A DNA stretch of 16,114 nt from Bacteroidota bacterium (GTDB lineage Bacteria; Bacteroidota; Ignavibacteria; Ignavibacteriales; Melioribacteraceae): contig JAJYMU010000155.1 of the NCBI GenBank assembly GCA_021786655.1, positions 1 through 16,114 of the forward strand. Reading direction: 5' to 3'. The notes under the pieces were generated by a model. It had not been told where the DNA came from, searched no databases, and saw only the letters and a list, made by a program, of their open reading frames with translations. The first letter of the stretch is position 1. The number at the start of each line of letters is the position of its first letter. Positions 1-7,711 of the stretch are shown piece by piece. The position numbers and the translations under genes were made by a program.

Positions 1-1095
1 ACAGACTTAGCGCGTTCTCTTGAGCTCATAAAAGAAAAAGGAGACGACGGTTTTTACAAAGGAAAAACGGCGGAGCTGCTTGTTAAACAAATCAAATCTC
101 TAGGCGGATACATTTCTCAAGCTGACCTTGATAAATATAAACCTGTGGAGAGAATTCCTGTTGAGGGAACATACCGTGGTTACAAAATTGTATCAATGCC
201 TCCTTCCAGTTCCGGCGGTATTGCTTTGATAGAAATGCTGAACATTCTCGAAAATTATCACTTCTCCAAAGATGATTGGGGAAGCAGCGAATACATTCAC
301 AAACTTGTTGAAGCAATGAAATATACTTATGCCGATAGAACTTTTCTTTTAGGCGATGAAGATTTTTTCAAAGTACCGAAGAAAGGATTGATCTCGAAAG
401 CATATGCAAAAACAATTTTCGATAAAATTGAAGAGCATAAAGACGAAGCAGTTCCTTCCAAAGATATAAAAGCGGGTGACCCGCAAAAATTTGTTGAGAG
501 CAACGAAACAACCCACTACTCGGTTTATGATGAAAACGGAAATGCCGTAAGCGTTACAACAACTATAAATTCCGCATTTGGTTCCAAAATTGTCGTTGAC
601 GGCGCGGGATTTTTGTTGAACAACGAGATGGACGATTTCAGCGCCAAGCCGGGAGTTCCGAATCAATTCGGTTTGATGGGAACGGAAGGAAACTCAATTC
701 AGCCGGGCAAGAGACCTCTTAGCTCTATGACACCCACCATAGTTTTAAAAGATGATAAACCGTTCATCATCATCGGTTCGCCGGGCGGTTCAAGAATCAT
801 CACCACTGTGCTTCAAGTAATAATGAATTGCGTCGACTTCGGCATGAATATAGCCGAGGCAATCTCGGCTCCAAGAATTCATCATCAATGGATGCCGGAT
901 GAAATTTTTTATGAAAATTATTCCTTTCCGAAAGACGTGAGAATTAATCTTGAGAAGATGGGTTACAAGTTTGAAGACGCTAATCGGAAATTTTCAATTC
1001 TTGGATTAGCCGAAGGGATAATGATAGATAACGGCAGTCATGTAATTTTTGGCGCATCAGATCCAAGAGGCAGCGGGGCAGCGGTCGGTTTCTGA
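1..1095 (+). CDS. ggt: Gamma-glutamyltranspeptidase, 5'-truncated by the window edge
   Basis: The reading frame is open from base 1 and ends with tandem in-frame stops (TGA then TAG), giving 364 residues of the C-terminal part. Members are usually near 550-590 residues, so roughly the first third is missing. The enzyme cleaves gamma-glutamyl bonds, for example in glutathione, and transfers the glutamyl group to water or amino acids. It is normally periplasmic or secreted and matures by self-cleavage. The cleavage motif is visible as NETTHYSV, with the expected nucleophile Thr at 508-510, which becomes the first residue of the small subunit. The large-subunit motif MPPSSSGGIAL and the small-subunit motifs LLNNEMDDFSAKPGVPNQFG, RPLSSM (oxyanion serines), GSPGGSRIITTVLQ and APRIHHQW follow in the expected order. 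No catalytic residue appears lost. The family call is very safe; the true start and signal peptide lie outside the window. Confidence 0.97.
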   Translation, partial: TDLARSLELIKEKGDDGFYKGKTAELLVKQIKSLGGYISQADLDKYKPVERIPVEGTYRGYKIVSMPPSSSGGIALIEMLNILENYHFSKDDWGSSEYIHKLVEAMKYTYADRTFLLGDEDFFKVPKKGLISKAYAKTIFDKIEEHKDEAVPSKDIKAGDPQKFVESNETTHYSVYDENGNAVSVTTTINSAFGSKIVVDGAGFLLNNEMDDFSAKPGVPNQFGLMGTEGNSIQPGKRPLSSMTPTIVLKDDKPFIIIGSPGGSRIITTVLQVIMNCVDFGMNIAEAISAPRIHHQWMPDEIFYENYSFPKDVRINLEKMGYKFEDANRKFSILGLAEGIMIDNGSHVIFGASDPRGSGAAVGF

Positions 1096-1160
1096 TAGAT
1101 CAATAAAGCAATAATACATATCAAATTATTATTTCATCTATCAATATAAGAGGAGGATGT

Positions 1161-3923
1161 ATGTGCAGTAAATCTACAACCTATAAATGGCGGACGTTTG
1201 TGGTCTTTCTTGTTTTGTTCGCGTTTTCATTTGGGGTAAAGGCATTTGCTCAGAGTTCGGGAAGCATCAAAGGCGTTGTTAAAGATGCCAAAACCGGCGA
1301 AACCTTGTTTGGCGCAAACGTTACCATTATCGGAACAACTATCGGCGCCAACACGGATGCGAACGGGGAGTACACACTTAAAGTTCCTGCCGCTCATTAT
1401 CATGTTCAATTCAGCTACGTCGGTTATAAAACTGTTCGGTTCGATTTGGATGTAAAAGCCGGCGAAACTGTAACTCAAAATGTTGCAATGCAAAACGACT
1501 TGATCGGCACTCAAGAAGTTGTTGTGTTGGGAACAAGAGCTCAAGATAGAACGGTTGTCAATTCCCCGGTGCCGATTGATGTTATCACTGCAAAAGATAT
1601 TGAGCAATCGGGCTTCACACAAACAACGGATTTATTGAAAGCATTGATTCCATCTTATAACGCACCCGAAGCCAGTATTACAGACGGTTCAGATCATGTT
1701 CGCCCGGCAACTCTTCGCGGTTTAAATCCAGATCAAGTTTTGGTTTTAGTTAACGGAAAAAGAAGATACACAAGCGCATTGGTAAATGTTAACGGAAGCG
1801 TTGGACGCGGTTCTTCGGGTACAGACCTTAATGCAATTCCCGCATCTGCAATCGAACGAATTGAGGTTCTGCGCGACGGTGCATCCGCTCAATATGGTTC
1901 CGACGCTATCGCCGGCGTAATAAATATAATCTTAAAAAGTAAAAAAGGATTTGATGCTTCAGCATCTTACGGTGAATACGTAACAAGCGTGCCGAGAGGA
2001 TACTCCGAAGCCGAAGGAAATATTGCCGGTGAAACTTCTGCAACATTTTCGTGGGATGGAAATAATCAGAATGCAAGCGTCACAGACGGTTTTTCAAAAA
2101 TTGTTCACCTTGGTTACGGTTTTGATGTTAACGGCGGAACAGTTTACCTTAGCGGCGAATACAGAAAACATAATTTTACAGACCGCGCCGGACTTGATCC
2201 CCGTCAGCAATATTTTACAGTCAACGGTCAACCCGATCCGCGCGAAGCTACTATCGGTAGACTCAATCACAGATTCGGTGATGCCGATCTCGAAGATCTT
2301 GGCGTATTCGTAAATAGTTCAATCCCAGTTGCCGAAGGAGCACAATTCTATGCATTCGGCGGATATAGCATAAGAAACGGTTCGTCTGCTGGATTTTATA
2401 GACGAGCTCTCGATGACAGAACCGTGCGTGCAATTTATCCCAGCGGATTTCTTCCTCTTATCGGTTCAAAAATTTACGACGGTTCAATTGTCGCCGGATT
2501 GAAAGGAAGTCTTGGCGAATGGGTTTACGATGCAGCGGAAGCATTCGGCGGAAACTCGTTTAACTTCAGCGTGAATAACTCCGTAAACGTATCCTTAGGA
2601 ACGGCAAGCCCAACATCATTCGATGCGGGCGCATTGAAATTTTATCAGTCAACATCAACAATTGATTTTGTAAGACAATTTGATATCGGCACCGATAACC
2701 CGTTAAGCTTTGCTGCGGGCGCGGAATTTAGATGGGAAAATTATCAGATTACTGCCGGTGATCTGGCTTCATACGAAGACGGCGGCATAAAAATTCTCGA
2801 TGGTCCTAATGCTGGAAAGTCGGCAGCAGCTGGCGCTCAGGTATTTCCTGGATTCTCCCCGGCAAATGCCCAAGATCAATCACGTACAAACGTTGGCGTT
2901 TATGTGGATTTGGAAAACCAAGCAACAGCGCAATTAACTCTTGGCGCTGCCGCAAGATTTGAAAACTACAGCGACTTTGGTTCGACCGTTACGGTAAAAT
3001 TTGACGCACGCTATGAACTCGTACCGGGATTTGCTTTAAGAGCAGCTGTAAGCAACGGCTTCAGAGCTCCATCTTTATCTCAAGAATATTTTACGTCAAT
3101 CGCAACAAACTTTATTGGCGGTGTTCCGTTTGAACTTGGAACGTTCCCGGTAAATTCGCCAACAGCAAAAGCATTAGGCGCAAAAGATCTCACCGCTGAA
3201 AAATCCGTGAATGTTAGCGGTGGCGTAACTTATACCGACAATAATTTTTCTCTGACTGTTGACGGTTATCAAATCAACATTACAAACAGAATAGTGCTGA
3301 CCGAAAACTTTACGGGAACAGGAATTGCAAACTTCTTGAAGTCCAAAGGCATCAACGCATCGGGCGGACGATTCTTTACGAACGCACTCGACACAAAAAC
3401 CAAAGGTGTTGACATTACCGCTAAGTACGGCGTTTCGCTTGGCGATGGAATTCTGAGATTAACCGCGGCAATGAATTTCAACCAAACTGATATTACAAAC
3501 AAAGATCAAATTCAAACTCCGCCTGAACTGCAGGCAATTACAACGATTCCTTTGCTTGGCAGAGTTGAGCAGGGAAGATTTGAAAGAGGTCAGCCGTTAA
3601 GCTCATGGAATTTCCAGGCAAACTATTCCGTAGCCGAATGGAATTTTATGGCGAGAGCAGAACGATATGGAGCGATAACTCTTTTCAACAACAATCCCGT
3701 TCAAGATCAAACATTTTCTTCTGTTTGGGTTGTTGATGCAGAAGCGGCATATAATATCATGAAAGGATTAACTCTTGGCGTCGGCGTAAATAATCTTTTC
3801 GATCAGTATCCCGACAAAGCGTTAAAGATAAACAGCTTTTTTGGAATTCTTGAATTCAGCGGCATGTCCCCTTCCGGCTTCAACGGCAGATATGTTTATA
3901 CAAGAATAAATTATTCGTTGTAA
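1161..3923 (+). CDS. TonB-dependent outer-membrane receptor with carboxypeptidase-like N-terminal domain
   Basis: This 920-residue protein should form a 22-strand outer-membrane barrel that imports a bound ligand using TonB energy. Residues 1-31 look like a signal peptide (hydrophobic stretch, then AFAQ). Residues 34-110 match a carboxypeptidase-D regulatory-like domain (GSIKGVVKDAKTGETLFGAN), a possible TonB box EVVVLG lies at 119-124, and a plug at about 130-260 has the typical LRGLNPDQVLVLVNGKRR and VLRDGASAQYGSDAIAGVIN stretches. The rest is barrel, with GFRAPSLSQEYF and, near the end, GVNNLFDQYPDKA. The last residue is Leu after Tyr-Ser rather than the common aromatic. An AGGAGG lies at 1151-1156, only four bases before the ATG; the ATG at 1157 in another frame stops after four codons, so 1161 is the start. 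No SusD-type gene follows, so this is not a SusC/SusD pair. The ligand cannot be read from the sequence. It is 65 bp downstream of ggt and may be co-transcribed. Confidence 0.95.
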   Translation: MCSKSTTYKWRTFVVFLVLFAFSFGVKAFAQSSGSIKGVVKDAKTGETLFGANVTIIGTTIGANTDANGEYTLKVPAAHYHVQFSYVGYKTVRFDLDVKAGETVTQNVAMQNDLIGTQEVVVLGTRAQDRTVVNSPVPIDVITAKDIEQSGFTQTTDLLKALIPSYNAPEASITDGSDHVRPATLRGLNPDQVLVLVNGKRRYTSALVNVNGSVGRGSSGTDLNAIPASAIERIEVLRDGASAQYGSDAIAGVINIILKSKKGFDASASYGEYVTSVPRGYSEAEGNIAGETSATFSWDGNNQNASVTDGFSKIVHLGYGFDVNGGTVYLSGEYRKHNFTDRAGLDPRQQYFTVNGQPDPREATIGRLNHRFGDADLEDLGVFVNSSIPVAEGAQFYAFGGYSIRNGSSAGFYRRALDDRTVRAIYPSGFLPLIGSKIYDGSIVAGLKGSLGEWVYDAAEAFGGNSFNFSVNNSVNVSLGTASPTSFDAGALKFYQSTSTIDFVRQFDIGTDNPLSFAAGAEFRWENYQITAGDLASYEDGGIKILDGPNAGKSAAAGAQVFPGFSPANAQDQSRTNVGVYVDLENQATAQLTLGAAARFENYSDFGSTVTVKFDARYELVPGFALRAAVSNGFRAPSLSQEYFTSIATNFIGGVPFELGTFPVNSPTAKALGAKDLTAEKSVNVSGGVTYTDNNFSLTVDGYQINITNRIVLTENFTGTGIANFLKSKGINASGGRFFTNALDTKTKGVDITAKYGVSLGDGILRLTAAMNFNQTDITNKDQIQTPPELQAITTIPLLGRVEQGRFERGQPLSSWNFQANYSVAEWNFMARAERYGAITLFNNNPVQDQTFSSVWVVDAEAAYNIMKGLTLGVGVNNLFDQYPDKALKINSFFGILEFSGMSPSGFNGRYVYTRINYSL

Positions 3924-3946
3924 CGTCAGTTATCTAGTTTGAAAAG

Positions 3947-3972
3947 AAAAGCCCTCACATAGAGGGCTTTTT
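3947..3972. terminator. Bidirectional intrinsic terminator between convergent transcription units
   Basis: A GCCCTC/GAGGGC stem (3951-3956 with 3962-3967) has a five-base ACATA loop. It is flanked by AAAA on the left and TTTTT on the right, so the stem can extend into A-T pairs and a U tract follows in either direction. It sits 23 bp after the receptor stop and 26 bp past the stop of the converging permease gene, and should end both transcripts. Confidence 0.9.
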
Positions 3973-3998
3973 GTTTTAAACAATTCTTCGCGGCAAGA

Positions 3999-5129
3999 TT
4001 ATTCCAATCGCTTCTTAAATCTTTTTGCGCTGAGGAACAAAATTAATATGCCGAAGAGTAACAGCATTCCCGTTTCCGGTATCAATTCGAAGAACGAAGC
4101 GCCTTTTAAAATAACACCGCGCAAAATAGTTATGTAGTAACGCAGCGGAATCAAATAAGTGATGTATTGGATTATCTTCGGCATGTTCTCTATTGGAAAT
4201 GCAAACCCGGAGAGATAGATCATCGGCATCATTATTCCGAACTGAGCGACCATCATTGCCTGCTGCTGCGTTTTTGAAATCGTTGAAATAAATAATCCGA
4301 TTCCTAAAGTTGAAAGCACAAATAAGAAAGATGAGGCGACCAAGAAAACGAAACTTCCTCTAACACCGATTCCAAACCAGAAAATCATCACACTTAAAAC
4401 AATAAGCACATCTATAAAACCTAATATCCCGAACGGCACAAGCTTTCCAATTATCAATTGTGACGGTTTTATTGGCGTTACGATCAACTGTTCAAGTGTT
4501 CCAATCTCGCGCTCTTTAACAATTGCCATCGACATAAGGATTGTGGTGATAATCATAAGTATCAATCCCATAATGCTCGGCACCATAAACACTCTTGTTT
4601 TCAGATCGGGATTATACCAAACGCGTACCGCTGGAATGAGAGAGCCGGCTGCGGGAACTTTCATTCCGGTTCTATCGGCATTCTCGAGCAAAATACTTTT
4701 TGAATAACTCGAAGCGATTCCTTGCAGATAACCAAACGCAATCGATGTTTTATTTCCGTCGGAGCCGTCAAAAATTGTTTGCACCGGCGCGCTTTCCATG
4801 CGATTAATTTTCTTTTCAAAATCTTTTGGAATTACAAGAGCCCATAGAACTTTGTTGCTGTTGATGTCGTCGTCAATCTGCTTGTAGCTGTCAACATAAT
4901 CGTCTATTTGGAAATAACCTGAGCGCTCAAATTTTTCTACGAAGTCTCTGCTTGCCGCGGTTTTGTCCTGATCAAACACAGCCGTGTGAACTGTGTTAAC
5001 ATCCATGTTTGCGGCGTAACCGAGAACGATAAGTTGAATGACAGGCGCGAGAAATACTATTCCGAATAAACGCGGATCTCGTTTCAACTGAAGAAACTCT
5101 TTAATCATTATTTGAATTATCGTCTTCAT
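3999..5129 (-). CDS. ABC-2 type efflux permease (YbhS/YbhR-like), last gene of efflux operon
   Basis: This 376-residue inner-membrane protein is an ABC-2 type permease, one of the two membrane subunits of the efflux pump encoded in this operon. Its N-terminus carries the family pattern KEFLQLKRDPRL, followed by a first membrane helix (about 21-41), a large periplasmic domain (about 42-180), and five further helices (about 181-203, 229-255, 260-285, 293-313, 350-367). The segment KEREIGTLEQL (about 205-215) is the cytoplasmic coupling region expected to contact the ATPases, and LSGFAFPIENMP near 306-317 is another family hallmark. An upstream in-frame TTG at 5153 would add eight residues. I prefer the ATG at 5129, preceded by GGGA at suitable spacing and matching the start of the paralogue upstream. 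It lies 42 bp after that paralogue and has exactly the same predicted length. The substrate is unknown; related pumps export drugs, cations or lipophilic compounds. Confidence 0.93.
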   Translation of the reverse strand: MKTIIQIMIKEFLQLKRDPRLFGIVFLAPVIQLIVLGYAANMDVNTVHTAVFDQDKTAASRDFVEKFERSGYFQIDDYVDSYKQIDDDINSNKVLWALVIPKDFEKKINRMESAPVQTIFDGSDGNKTSIAFGYLQGIASSYSKSILLENADRTGMKVPAAGSLIPAVRVWYNPDLKTRVFMVPSIMGLILMIITTILMSMAIVKEREIGTLEQLIVTPIKPSQLIIGKLVPFGILGFIDVLIVLSVMIFWFGIGVRGSFVFLVASSFLFVLSTLGIGLFISTISKTQQQAMMVAQFGIMMPMIYLSGFAFPIENMPKIIQYITYLIPLRYYITILRGVILKGASFFELIPETGMLLLFGILILFLSAKRFKKRLE

Positions 5130-5171
5130 ATATGTCAATCCCAATTCTTCCAAAAGGGAAGATCTTTTATA

Positions 5172-6302
5172 TCACGCTATTTTTGATTTTTTATTGATAA
5201 CAATCGAAAGCGTCATTAATATCATTGAAAAAACAATCAAGTAAACTAGCTGCGGCCACAAAGATTCTATACCGACACCCTTTAACAAAATGCCGCGGAG
5301 AACAACCATAAAAAATTTTGCGGGGGTTATGTTTGTTAGAATTTGCACAACAGGCGGCATGCTCTCTATAGGAAAAACAAATCCGGAGAGAAGCATTGAC
5401 GGAAGCATTGAAACAAGCGTTGCAATCTGAAAAGCCACCTGCTGTGTATCGGCAATACTTGAAACAATAATTCCGATGTTCAAAGAAGCGAACAAGAACA
5501 ACAAGGTTGAAAAAAATAATAAAATGATGTTGCCGCGAATGGTTATTCCAAAAAGTATATAGCCTGCAATTAAAATAAACGTCGCTATCAGCAAAGAAAT
5601 TATTACGTAGGGAATTGTTTTGCCTACCAGCAGTTCCATAGAAGTTAGCGGCGAAACATTTATCTGTTCTATCGTTCCTCTTTCTTTTTCCCGCACAACC
5701 GAAAGCGAGATTGAAACAACTGCGGTTATTATTAAGATCATCACAATTAGACCGGGTATCAAAAAGAAAGTGGAATTCAATTCAGGATTGAACCAGAAAG
5801 CCGGATGAATGTCAATCGGCACATAAGCTTTTCTTCCGATTACCGCCAACGTTTTGTTCTGCAGCTTCTGAGAATAAGACGCCGTTGCAACGGTAATGTA
5901 ACTATTGATTAAAGATGCTGTGTTCGCGTCAACTCCGTCAATCAAGATTTGAACTTCTGCGTTTTGCTTGGAGTACAATTTCTTCGACATATCGCGCGGG
6001 AAGACTATGACACACTGCGCCGTTTTTGTATCGAGCACTTCTTTGATTTTACTTTCGTCGTTAATGTAACCGACAAGATCGAAATATTCAGAACTGGTGA
6101 GCGATGTAATAAAATTCCGGCTGTCTGCGGATTTATCCTGATCATAAACGACCATTTTAATGTGATGAACATCGAAGTTGATTGCATAACCAAACAACAC
6201 GAGCAGTATCAACGGAAAGACAAAGAGAACATAGAGCATTCTCTTGTCGCGTTTCAGCTGTCTAATTTCTTTCAGCGCAATTGCTTTTATTCTGTTAAGC
6301 AT
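5172..6302 (-). CDS. ABC-2 type efflux permease (YbhS/YbhR-like), first of the pair
   Basis: This is the second membrane subunit of the pump, an inner-membrane protein of 376 residues. It shows the same layout as its neighbour: KEIRQLKRDKRM before the first membrane helix (about 22-41), a periplasmic domain to about 178, the coupling motif REKERGTIEQINVSP (about 204-218), and LSGFVFPIESMPP before the last helices. A longer frame exists up to 6383, but its first 27 residues lie inside the upstream ATPase gene and look like a shadow. The ATG at 6302 gives the family-typical MLNRIKAIALKE start and overlaps the ATPase stop by 8 bp (6295-6302), which suggests translational coupling. An AAGGA lies about ten bases upstream. 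The two permeases probably form a heterodimer with the two ATPases of this operon; that assignment is inferred from order and from the E. coli YbhFSR arrangement. Confidence 0.93.
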   Translation of the reverse strand: MLNRIKAIALKEIRQLKRDKRMLYVLFVFPLILLVLFGYAINFDVHHIKMVVYDQDKSADSRNFITSLTSSEYFDLVGYINDESKIKEVLDTKTAQCVIVFPRDMSKKLYSKQNAEVQILIDGVDANTASLINSYITVATASYSQKLQNKTLAVIGRKAYVPIDIHPAFWFNPELNSTFFLIPGLIVMILIITAVVSISLSVVREKERGTIEQINVSPLTSMELLVGKTIPYVIISLLIATFILIAGYILFGITIRGNIILLFFSTLLFLFASLNIGIIVSSIADTQQVAFQIATLVSMLPSMLLSGFVFPIESMPPVVQILTNITPAKFFMVVLRGILLKGVGIESLWPQLVYLIVFSMILMTLSIVINKKSKIA

Positions 6303-7248
6303 TTTGTTTCGTATCCTTATCAAGAAGGTAAATGAAAACGTCTTCCAGCGTTGGGACAATTTTATCGATACGCGACAGATCAATAGAGTTGTTCTCGGTT
6401 AGAACTTGCTTTATCATCTTCCTTCCCTCGTTTTCGTTTTTCACGCTCACATGAATGTAATTGCCAAAAATGGATGTTTCGTCAACCCATTTTTCTTTCG
6501 AGAGAATATCGAGCGCGTCAACAACTCTATCGCTTTCCACTTCCAAAATTGTGTTCGTCAAATATTTTGTTTTCAATTCTTTCGAGCTGCCGCTTGCAAT
6601 AATATTGCCGGCATTGATCAATGTTATCGTGTTGCAGAACTCGGCTTCATCCAAATAGTGGGTTGTTACAAAAACTGTTACGCCGCTTTGCGAAAGTTCA
6701 TTTATCAAATCCCAAAAATTTCTTCTTGAGATCGGGTCAACGCCTCCGGTAGGTTCGTCAAGAAAAACTATTTTCGGTTCATGAATAACAGCAATGGCAA
6801 GAGCAAGCCGCTGCTTGATTCCGCCCGGTAATGATGCAGTTAATAATTTTTCTTTCCCTTCGAGGTAGGCAACCTTCAAGACCCACTTTTTTCTTTCTGC
6901 AAGTTTGTTGTTATAAAGTCCGTAAACGCCGCCGAAAAAGTTTATGTTCTCTTCTACCGTTAGATCATTGTAAAGAGAAAACTTTTGCGACATGTATCCA
7001 ATCTGCGTTTTCACTTTATCGGGCTGGTTCATCACGCTGAATCCTCCGACCATTGCGTCGCCGGAGGTCGGTTCTAAAATTCCGCATAACATTTTAATCG
7101 CGGTGGATTTGCCTGCACCGTTTGCGCCCAGAAAGCCAAAGATTTCCCCTTGCTTAACGTTGAACGAAATTCCGTTAACGGCGGTAAAGCTGCCAAATTT
7201 TTTTGTCAGGTTATTTACTTGTATTGAATATTTATCGTTTGTTTGCAT
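6295..7248 (-). CDS. ABC transporter ATPase 2 of the efflux pump (YbhF C-terminal-half type)
   Basis: This 317-residue cytoplasmic nucleotide-binding subunit powers the two permeases encoded directly downstream. The Walker A motif GANGAGKST is at 41-49, the Q-loop lies in YMSQKFSLYNDLT, Walker B is FLDEP at 162-166, the D-loop region is GGVDPISRR, and the switch histidine is His197 in TTHYLDEAE. The signature motif reads L-P-G-G at 140-143 instead of LSGG. From memory, the C-terminal half of E. coli YbhF shows a similar LP-type signature, so this may be a subfamily trait rather than damage. The start codon has no Shine-Dalgarno sequence: the 19-bp gap to the preceding stop is pyrimidine-rich in the mRNA and includes CTCCTAA units of the repeat array next to it. 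Translation may depend on coupling to the upstream S23 gene. Its partner is probably the ATPase at 9055-9987. Confidence 0.95.
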   Translation of the reverse strand: MQTNDKYSIQVNNLTKKFGSFTAVNGISFNVKQGEIFGFLGANGAGKSTAIKMLCGILEPTSGDAMVGGFSVMNQPDKVKTQIGYMSQKFSLYNDLTVEENINFFGGVYGLYNNKLAERKKWVLKVAYLEGKEKLLTASLPGGIKQRLALAIAVIHEPKIVFLDEPTGGVDPISRRNFWDLINELSQSGVTVFVTTHYLDEAEFCNTITLINAGNIIASGSSKELKTKYLTNTILEVESDRVVDALDILSKEKWVDETSIFGNYIHVSVKNENEGRKMIKQVLTENNSIDLSRIDKIVPTLEDVFIYLLDKDTKQNA

Positions 7249-7261
7249 TGTGTTGAGAATT

Positions 7262-7289
7262 TAGGAGTTAGGAGATAGAAGTTAGAATG
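7262..7289 (+). repeat. Four 7-bp TAG-phased repeats, left end of the S23 cassette
   Basis: Four head-to-tail heptamers begin with TAG: TAGGAGT, TAGGAGA, TAGAAGT and TAGAATG. Bases 7269-7288 are a perfect 20-bp inverted match to 7692-7711 on the other side of the S23 gene. The array contains the S23 stop codon (complement of 7268-7270) and the last codons of that gene, and reaches to 13 bp from the ATPase 2 start. Confidence 0.9.
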
Positions 7290-7630
7290 CTTTTTGAATA
7301 TGCGTTCAAGAGTTTTCCAACCTCGTTTAAAAGTCCTTTTAAATTTTCCGTATTCGCGTAACCTAAATCATTAGCTAAAATCATGTAATAATAACACTCC
7401 TCCAACGAGCCCTCTGCTATGTTAAAAAATCTTGCTTTGTCCATCTTTCCTCTTTTACGATAACCTTCTGCAATATTCGCTGGAATTGAAACCGCCGCTC
7501 TTCTTAATTGAGATGTTAATCCAAACAATTCTTCTTTGGGAAACATTTTTGTCGCGCTATATACCCCCAAAACAAATTCATGCGCTTTTTGCCAGACAAT
7601 TAGTTCAGTAAATCTTTTAGACTTTTCCAT
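7268..7630 (-). CDS. Four-helix-bundle protein (23S rRNA intervening-sequence protein / S23 family)
   Basis: This 120-residue, probably all-helical cytoplasmic protein matches the S23/IVP four-helix-bundle family. The recognisable segments are FTELIVWQKAHEF (7-19), LTSQLRRAAVSIPANIAEGY (38-57) and ARFFNIAEGSLEECYYY (66-82). The length of about 120 residues is the family norm, so the gene looks intact. Relatives are encoded inside intervening sequences of 23S rRNA genes and as accessory proteins of diversity-generating retroelements; a biochemical role is not firmly known to me, although nucleic-acid binding has been proposed. Its RBS is strong (GGGAGG at the complement of 7639-7644, seven bases from the ATG), unlike its neighbours. 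It splits an otherwise standard efflux operon between the TolC-like and ATPase 2 genes and is bounded by inverted heptamer arrays, which argues that it arrived as a small insertion and is not a pump subunit. Confidence 0.93.
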   Translation of the reverse strand: MEKSKRFTELIVWQKAHEFVLGVYSATKMFPKEELFGLTSQLRRAAVSIPANIAEGYRKRGKMDKARFFNIAEGSLEECYYYMILANDLGYANTENLKGLLNEVGKLLNAYSKSILTSIS

Positions 7631-7676
7631 TTCTTTTCCTCCCGTTTGTTAAGTAATCTTTCTGCTGTTTTCAATT

Positions 7677-7711
7677 CATTCTATCTACTATATTCTAACT
7701 TCTATCTCCTA
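7677..7711 (-). repeat. Five 7-bp TAG-phased repeats, right end of the S23 cassette
   Basis: Read on the minus strand, five heptamers each start with TAG, running from TAGGAGA through TAGAAGT to TAGAATG. The outer 20 bp (7692-7711) match 7269-7288 perfectly in inverted orientation. The first TAG is the stop codon of the TolC-like gene (complement of 7709-7711). Both arrays end inward with the same TAGAATG unit. In the operon mRNA the two arms could pair into a stem enclosing the S23 coding sequence. Confidence 0.9.

Noticed and set aside
1161..3923. SusC-type glycan importer
   Set aside because: No SusD-like lipoprotein gene follows and the barrel ends at a terminator; it is better called a general TonB-dependent receptor.
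5130..5153. N-terminal extension of the last permease from a TTG at 5153
   Set aside because: The ATG at 5129 has a plausible RBS and gives the family-typical start and the same length as its paralogue.
5949..6335. Plus-strand frame of 128 residues within the permease gene
   Set aside because: It is antisense to a well-supported permease and shows no family features.
6303..6383. N-terminal extension of the first permease to 6383
   Set aside because: The added residues overlap the ATPase 2 coding region and do not resemble the family; the ATG at 6302 is in the correct place.
7262..7711. CRISPR-like or tandem repeat array
   Set aside because: The units are seven bases long, without spacers, and occur as two inverted blocks around a gene.
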